A stretch of DNA of 64,000 bases, taken from the NCBI GenBank assembly GCA_963740945.1, contig CAVUGE010000017.1, positions 124,001-188,000 on the forward strand, written 5' to 3'. A program made the position numbers and the translations under genes. Source of the DNA: CAVQBP01 sp963740945 (GTDB lineage: Bacteria > Bacteroidota > Ignavibacteria > Ignavibacteriales > Ignavibacteriaceae). Position 1 is the first letter of the stretch. The number at the start of each line of letters is the position of its first letter. The notes beneath the pieces are model-generated. The model was given only the letters and a program-made list of their open reading frames with translations. It was not told where the DNA came from and searched no databases. This document shows positions 59,656-64,000 of this stretch, piece after piece.

Positions 59656-62202
59656 TCATCGCTGCCATAATATTTGTGAAGCTTCAAGCGGAATAGCAAC
59701 GCCTTCGTAGTGAGGTATCAATCTTGCTGTATAGTCTGTCGCAGGCCTGATTGCCGGTACCTGTGTGCCATAGATATAGCGGTTTGTTGTGTCTGTCGAT
59801 TGACTGATGAGCTTCATCTCCACTTTTACCGAGCTACCGCCATTTATACCATCGGCATAAAGCTCCACTCGAACTGCATTTGGGTCAATGTGGTTGAGAT
59901 ATACCTTCACTTCAAATACATGCTCCTCTCCTTTAGTTTCAAACTTTATTTCATCGAAATGAATCTCAGACCATTTTTGTTCGAGAGAATGCTGCCAATT
60001 AACCAGCTTTTTGCCAAGTGAACCTTTATCGGAAGTACGAACACTATAGGATGCCGCAGCAGGAATGTAATGCTCCTCGGTGTATTCCTGAACAGTGCGG
60101 TTGGCTGAAAAATGAGGTGTCAGCATCGCCATGCTTTCACGAATACGAGATACCCATGATTTCGGAATACCCTTCTCATCACGGTTATAAAACTCAGGGA
60201 TTAACTCATTTTCGAGCAGATTGTAAAGTGCGTTTGCTTCAGCAGCGTCCCAGGAAGGATCATTACCATGTTCCTTGCCGTCTCCCAATGCCCAGCCAAC
60301 TTCCGGAGTATAGGCTTCCGCCCACCAGCCATCCAACTCAGATAGATTGACTCCGCCGTTGACGAGTACTTTCATGCCGCTGGTTCCGCTTGCTTCCCAC
60401 GGACGCCGTGGTGTATTAATCCAGACATCCACTCCCTGTACTAGGTGTCCGGTCAAATGCATATCATAATCGCTAAGGAATACCGCATGTTGGCGTACCT
60501 CGGGTTGGTGGATAAAACGCACCCATTCCTGGATTAGTTTTTGGCCTGCTAGGTCTTCCGGATGTGCTTTACCGGCGATAATAAGCTGTACAGGATGTTG
60601 TTTGTCGGACAACAGGCGAAGGAGTCGCTGCGGATCATGCAGCAACAGATTCGGTCTCTTGTAGGTGGCGAACCGGCGTGCAAAACCGAGCGTTAATGCA
60701 TTTGGATCAAATAAATATTTTGTATCGTTAACCTTCTCGGGGGATGCGCCTGACTCAGCGAGCTGACGGGATAGCCGGTCACGGGCATATTCAACGAGAG
60801 ATTTAACGGCTACAGTACGAAATTGCCAGAGTTTTTCGTCGGAGATACGGCGAATGTTCTCATCCAGTGTTTCCGTCATTCCAAGCCAGCGATCTTTTCC
60901 GCAAGCCTCAGTCCAAAGTTCATCGGCTGCCGCCGAATCCCAGGTAGGCATATGTACTCCGTTTGTTACGAACCCGACAGGAACTTCATCTGACGGCCAG
61001 CGAGGAAAAAGAGGTTCGAAAAGCCGCCGGCTGACTTTACCATGCAGTTGACTCACGCCATTCACTGCGCCGCTCCCGCGAACCGCCAGATAAGCCATGT
61101 TGAAACTTTCCGATGAGTCTTTCGGATTCCGGCGGCCCAGAGCCAGCAAATCGTTTAGAGTTATGCCAAGTCTCTGCTCAGCATAACCCCCAATGTATTG
61201 CCCGATAAGGGCAGGATGGAATCGGTCAAAGCCGGCAGCCACAGCAGTGTGGGTGGTGAATAGGTTTCCGGCACGGGTGACATACAGTGCGGCTTCAAAA
61301 GATTGTCCTGTTTTTTCCATGAAATTTCTTGCGCGTTCCAGAACAGCGAATGCAGCATGCCCTTCATTCAAGTGGCAAACCTCAGGATGGATGTCGAGTG
61401 CGGCGAGCAGCCGCCATCCTCCAATCCCGAGTATGATTTCTTGTTTGAGCCGCAGCTCCGGCCCGCCTCCATAAAGCTCGCTTGTAATTCCTCTATGAGC
61501 CGGAAAGTTCGCAGCATCATTAGAGTCCAGTAAGTAAAGTTTAATTCTGCCGACCTGAACCTGCCATGTACGCAGCCAAACCGAATAACCGGGAAGCGCA
61601 ATTTCTAGACGAAGCCAATCTCCGTTCGGTTTCCGTAGTGGTGTGATTGGCAATTGCCCCGGATCGTTATATGGAAACAGAGCTTGCTGTGCTCCATCCT
61701 GATCAATTACCTGTCGAAAATAGCCCTGCTGGTACAACAGTCCCACACCTACCACCGGCACGCCCAAATCGCTTGCTGCTTTAAGCTGGTCGCCGGCAAC
61801 ATTTCCGAGTCCGCCTGAATATATAGGCAGAGCCTCGCTCAACATGAATTCCATACTAAAATAAGCAATGCAGGTTAAAGGTGTTTGCGTGTGATTTTGC
61901 TGAAACCACGCCGGGGATTCATTCTCCTGGTTCTTTTTTTGAATGAGGTTATTTACTTCCTTACGAAACAACGGATCGGCTAACGTTTGCTCAAGCTTGT
62001 CCCGTGAGACAGTCTGAAGTACTACCCAAGGATTTTGAGTAAAGTCCCACAGCCCGGGATCAAGCTGCCTCCAAACTTCGTCTGCGTAATGGCTCCACGA
62101 CCATCGCATATCCAGGGCAAGCTCGGCGAGAGAATCGAATCCCTCGACTTCTGTGGGTAAAAGACTGTATATCGGGTGATTGACACGTGTTTGTTTGTTC
62201 AT
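59656..62202 (-). CDS. glgP: Alpha-glucan (glycogen/maltodextrin) phosphorylase, GT35
   Basis: 848 residues, in the range of the TIGR02094-type phosphorylases. Motifs: YFSMEFMLSEALPIYSGGLG, ILGIGGWRLLAALDIHPEVC, HLNEGHAAF, and the PLP/phosphate region EASGTSGMKVLVNGGVNLSE. A C-terminal extension (about 740-848) looks like an added beta-sandwich. It releases glucose-1-P from glycogen or maltodextrin, used by Pgm at 62804. It is co-directional with the HEAT and pgm genes. Confidence 0.95.
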   Translation of the reverse strand: MNKQTRVNHPIYSLLPTEVEGFDSLAELALDMRWSWSHYADEVWRQLDPGLWDFTQNPWVVLQTVSRDKLEQTLADPLFRKEVNNLIQKKNQENESPAWFQQNHTQTPLTCIAYFSMEFMLSEALPIYSGGLGNVAGDQLKAASDLGVPVVGVGLLYQQGYFRQVIDQDGAQQALFPYNDPGQLPITPLRKPNGDWLRLEIALPGYSVWLRTWQVQVGRIKLYLLDSNDAANFPAHRGITSELYGGGPELRLKQEIILGIGGWRLLAALDIHPEVCHLNEGHAAFAVLERARNFMEKTGQSFEAALYVTRAGNLFTTHTAVAAGFDRFHPALIGQYIGGYAEQRLGITLNDLLALGRRNPKDSSESFNMAYLAVRGSGAVNGVSQLHGKVSRRLFEPLFPRWPSDEVPVGFVTNGVHMPTWDSAAADELWTEACGKDRWLGMTETLDENIRRISDEKLWQFRTVAVKSLVEYARDRLSRQLAESGASPEKVNDTKYLFDPNALTLGFARRFATYKRPNLLLHDPQRLLRLLSDKQHPVQLIIAGKAHPEDLAGQKLIQEWVRFIHQPEVRQHAVFLSDYDMHLTGHLVQGVDVWINTPRRPWEASGTSGMKVLVNGGVNLSELDGWWAEAYTPEVGWALGDGKEHGNDPSWDAAEANALYNLLENELIPEFYNRDEKGIPKSWVSRIRESMAMLTPHFSANRTVQEYTEEHYIPAAASYSVRTSDKGSLGKKLVNWQHSLEQKWSEIHFDEIKFETKGEEHVFEVKVYLNHIDPNAVRVELYADGINGGSSVKVEMKLISQSTDTTNRYIYGTQVPAIRPATDYTARLIPHYEGVAIPLEASQILWQR

Positions 62203-62260
62203 GGTTTCTCCTAATATTTATCTTTAACGGCATTTCAGGCTCTAGGTGTATGAATTAGTC

Positions 62261-62794
62261 CTATGATTTTTCCTTCATTTGTTTGAGGATGTTATACGCG
62301 GCTACTGCTGTTGATTCCTGAGCCGCGCCGGGTTCTAAAGACTTCGTTAGAGTTGTAAGCAATTCATTGAATCCATCCTCTCTCTGGTCCCTTAAAACAT
62401 GGTGTGCTCCTTGGCGCAATAAAATAGAATCAGGTTTGCTTTTAATCAATATGTTTAATAGTTGCGGCCAGGCGGCTTTTTTAAATTTTCTCAATGCTAC
62501 GGCAGCTAACCATGCCACATCATGGTCACTGTCTTCAAGCGCTTTCACCAGCGATGGTATTGCTCTTGTATCGTAGATCGAACCGAGAGACTTGGCTGCT
62601 TCCCAACGAAGATGATCTAACTTGGAATTCCGCAACGTACGGATTAGGAAAGGGACGGCGGGTTTACCTAGGGTTATCAGTGATTCCCTTGCTTTTTGGC
62701 GCGTCGCACCCTCCTTGCTTGCCAGCATGTCCATCAAGGATTCTATATTTGTGACAGTCAAAATTTGTTTGCTTACACTTGTTACTTTGCTCAT
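62261..62794 (-). CDS. HEAT-repeat protein
   Basis: 177 residues with about four HEAT-like units (ARESLITLGKPAVPFLIRTL, RWEAAKSLGSIYDTRAIPSL, VAWLAAVALRKFKKAAWPQL). This is a protein-interaction scaffold in the cytoplasm. It lies between pgm (9-bp gap) and glgP (58-bp gap), so it is probably one operon and perhaps organises or regulates glycogen breakdown (inference). Confidence 0.88.
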   Translation of the reverse strand: MSKVTSVSKQILTVTNIESLMDMLASKEGATRQKARESLITLGKPAVPFLIRTLRNSKLDHLRWEAAKSLGSIYDTRAIPSLVKALEDSDHDVAWLAAVALRKFKKAAWPQLLNILIKSKPDSILLRQGAHHVLRDQREDGFNELLTTLTKSLEPGAAQESTAVAAYNILKQMKEKS

Positions 62795-62803
62795 GGTTTC
62801 TCC

Positions 62804-64000
62804 TTAATGTTTTGTATTTAATGTCATTTCAGGTTTCTGTCCGACCGCTATGGCATCGTTAACAATTATCTGCGCTTCTTCCAGGATGCTGTGCAAATGA
62901 TCAGCTCCCCGGAAGCTCTCTCCATAAATTTTGTAGATGTTTTCAGTTCCGGATGGACGAGCGGCGAACCATCCGCTTTTTGCAATTATTTTCAATCCCT
63001 CGATAGGCGCGGCGTTGCCCGGCGCGTTGGATAGGATTGTCTGGATTTTTTCGCCAGCCAATCCGGTTTGCTTAACCTGCCGGGGTGAGATTTTTGCCAA
63101 CGATTCCTTTTGAGCAGGGGTGGCGGGTGCCTCAATGCGTTCGTAAAAAGGCTCACCGAACTCATGTGTAAGATCATTATATAACTGACCGGGATCACGT
63201 CCCATTTTTGCTGTTATCTCCGCTGCAAGTAAAGCCGGGATAATTCCATCTTTGTCCGTTGTCCAGACGGTACCGTCCAGCCGGACAAAGGAGGCGCCTG
63301 CACTTTCTTCTCCGCCAAAGCCAAGTGATCCGTCAAGCAAACCATCAACAAACCACTTGAAACCGACCGGCACTTCGTAAAGTTTACGCCCAAGTTTCGC
63401 AGTGATGCGATCGATCATCGAACTACTAACCACCGTTTTACCAACCGCCGCTTCCATGAGCCACTTAGACCGGTGTTGGAAAAGATAGAAGATAGCGACT
63501 GAAAGGTAGTGATTGGGTGAAAGCAGTCCTGCACTCCTGGTGACAATTCCGTGACGGTCATGGTCGGTGTCGCAAGCAAAGGCAATATCGAAGCGATCTT
63601 TTAAATCAATCAATCTATGCATTGCATAAGGCGAAGACGGATCCATACGTATCTGGCCGTCCCAATCCACCGTCATAAAACGAAAAGTTGGATCGACTGC
63701 CTTGTTAACAACTGTCAGGTTCAATCCGTATCGCTCGGCAATCGGCTCCCAGTAGTGGACGCCGGCACCGCCAAGTGGGTCCACTCCCATACTAACCTTA
63801 GCATCACGAATGACGTTCATATCTATTACATTACCGAGGTCATCCACATAAGCATCAAGGTAATTATGCCGGTGCGTCGTACCGGTATGAAGAGCCTTTT
63901 CGAAAGGAATTCTTTTTACATCTATAAGGCCATTTTCGAGAAATTCGTTTGCCTTAGTTTCTATCCAATCAGTTACAGCATTTTCCGCCGGACCGCCATT
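62804..64000 (-). CDS. pgm: Phosphoglucomutase (alpha-D-glucose-specific), N-terminus beyond window
   Basis: The frame is open to the window edge (399 codons; the GTG at 63847 is internal). Motifs: VSMGVDPLGGAGVHYWEPIA, the metal loop FACDTDHDRHGIVT, the sugar-binding GGEESAGASFVRLDG and the C-terminal phosphate site RPSGTENIYKIYGES. The active-site Ser loop lies outside. It interconverts glucose-1-P and glucose-6-P, linking GlgP to Pgi and Zwf. Confidence 0.95.
   Translation of the reverse strand, partial: NGGPAENAVTDWIETKANEFLENGLIDVKRIPFEKALHTGTTHRHNYLDAYVDDLGNVIDMNVIRDAKVSMGVDPLGGAGVHYWEPIAERYGLNLTVVNKAVDPTFRFMTVDWDGQIRMDPSSPYAMHRLIDLKDRFDIAFACDTDHDRHGIVTRSAGLLSPNHYLSVAIFYLFQHRSKWLMEAAVGKTVVSSSMIDRITAKLGRKLYEVPVGFKWFVDGLLDGSLGFGGEESAGASFVRLDGTVWTTDKDGIIPALLAAEITAKMGRDPGQLYNDLTHEFGEPFYERIEAPATPAQKESLAKISPRQVKQTGLAGEKIQTILSNAPGNAAPIEGLKIIAKSGWFAARPSGTENIYKIYGESFRGADHLHSILEEAQIIVNDAIAVGQKPEMTLNTKH

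Noticed and set aside
1..64000. tRNA, rRNA, integrase, transposase or attachment sites
   Set aside because: I looked for them as an explanation of the mosaic and found none that I could support.

Overview
The window looks like a chromosomal segment of an AT-rich Bacteroidota/Chlorobi-group bacterium; an Ignavibacteria-like host is my inference. Supporting this are an OmpA protein with thrombospondin type-3 repeats, a small acidic protein of a type I associate with Bacteroidota, and promoters with a TTGAAT-like -33 and a TAnnTTt -7 element. No rRNA, tRNA, integrase, transposase or CRISPR array was found. Every gene lies on the minus strand except one MscS channel (9211-10116) and a duplicated fragment of it.

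Layout. 1-14300 is an envelope and stress region: cyclic beta-1,2-glucan synthase (cut by the window edge), OmpA, alcohol dehydrogenase, bacterioferritin, small membrane and CsbD-like proteins, a Na+/H+ antiporter, MscS, a ClC channel, a site-2 protease with CBS domains, and UspA. 14500-21320 holds 6-phosphogluconate dehydrogenase, a wrecked PPK2, a glycoamylase-like protein and a plasma-membrane-type H+-ATPase with a long charged tail. 21337-25674 is a corrinoid protein / UroD-type methyltransferase / DUF1638-histidine kinase operon flanked by a partial and an intact copy of a SpoIIAA-like gene. 25838-31122 has a CopB-type ATPase, a Met-rich protein, a baeRF protein, a lipoprotein and CsbD. 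31185-37720 has class I aldolase, G6PDH, Pgi, HPF and many gene remnants. 38008-40180 is a GC-rich insert with an amino-acid permease. 40500-48992 has remnants, DUF2254, phosphoketolase, YihY, a PRC-barrel protein and acetate kinase. 49241-52321 is an unusual operon of an acetate-kinase-like protein, a degenerate acetate-kinase paralogue and a degenerate FolE2 paralogue. 52339-64000 has a sugar transporter, GH15 glucoamylase, two c-type cytochrome-related proteins, a HAD phosphatase, glucan phosphorylase, a HEAT protein and phosphoglucomutase (cut by the edge).

How the genes work together. GlgP, glucoamylase and the sugar porter would supply glucose-1-P and glucose. Pgm, Pgi, Zwf and Gnd route carbon through glucose-6-P, phosphoketolase splits xylulose-5-P/fructose-6-P to acetyl-P, and AckA makes ATP and acetate. 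This is a reserve-burning pathway, set among survival functions (HPF, Bfr, UspA, CsbD, ion channels).

Two features stand out. First, a conserved box (inverted AAAAGATG/CATCCTTTT half-sites) sits directly upstream of a -33/-7 promoter at eight places, each with the same promoter geometry (17 bp, one 16 bp), and defines a probable regulon. Second, the window is full of truncated, frameshifted and fused gene pieces (aldolase, ackA, bfr, uppS, ppk2, poxB, gnd, PRC, MFS, APC, mscS, SpoIIAA), nearly all in the same orientation as the intact genes. This suggests repeated duplication and deletion of this metabolic/stress island.
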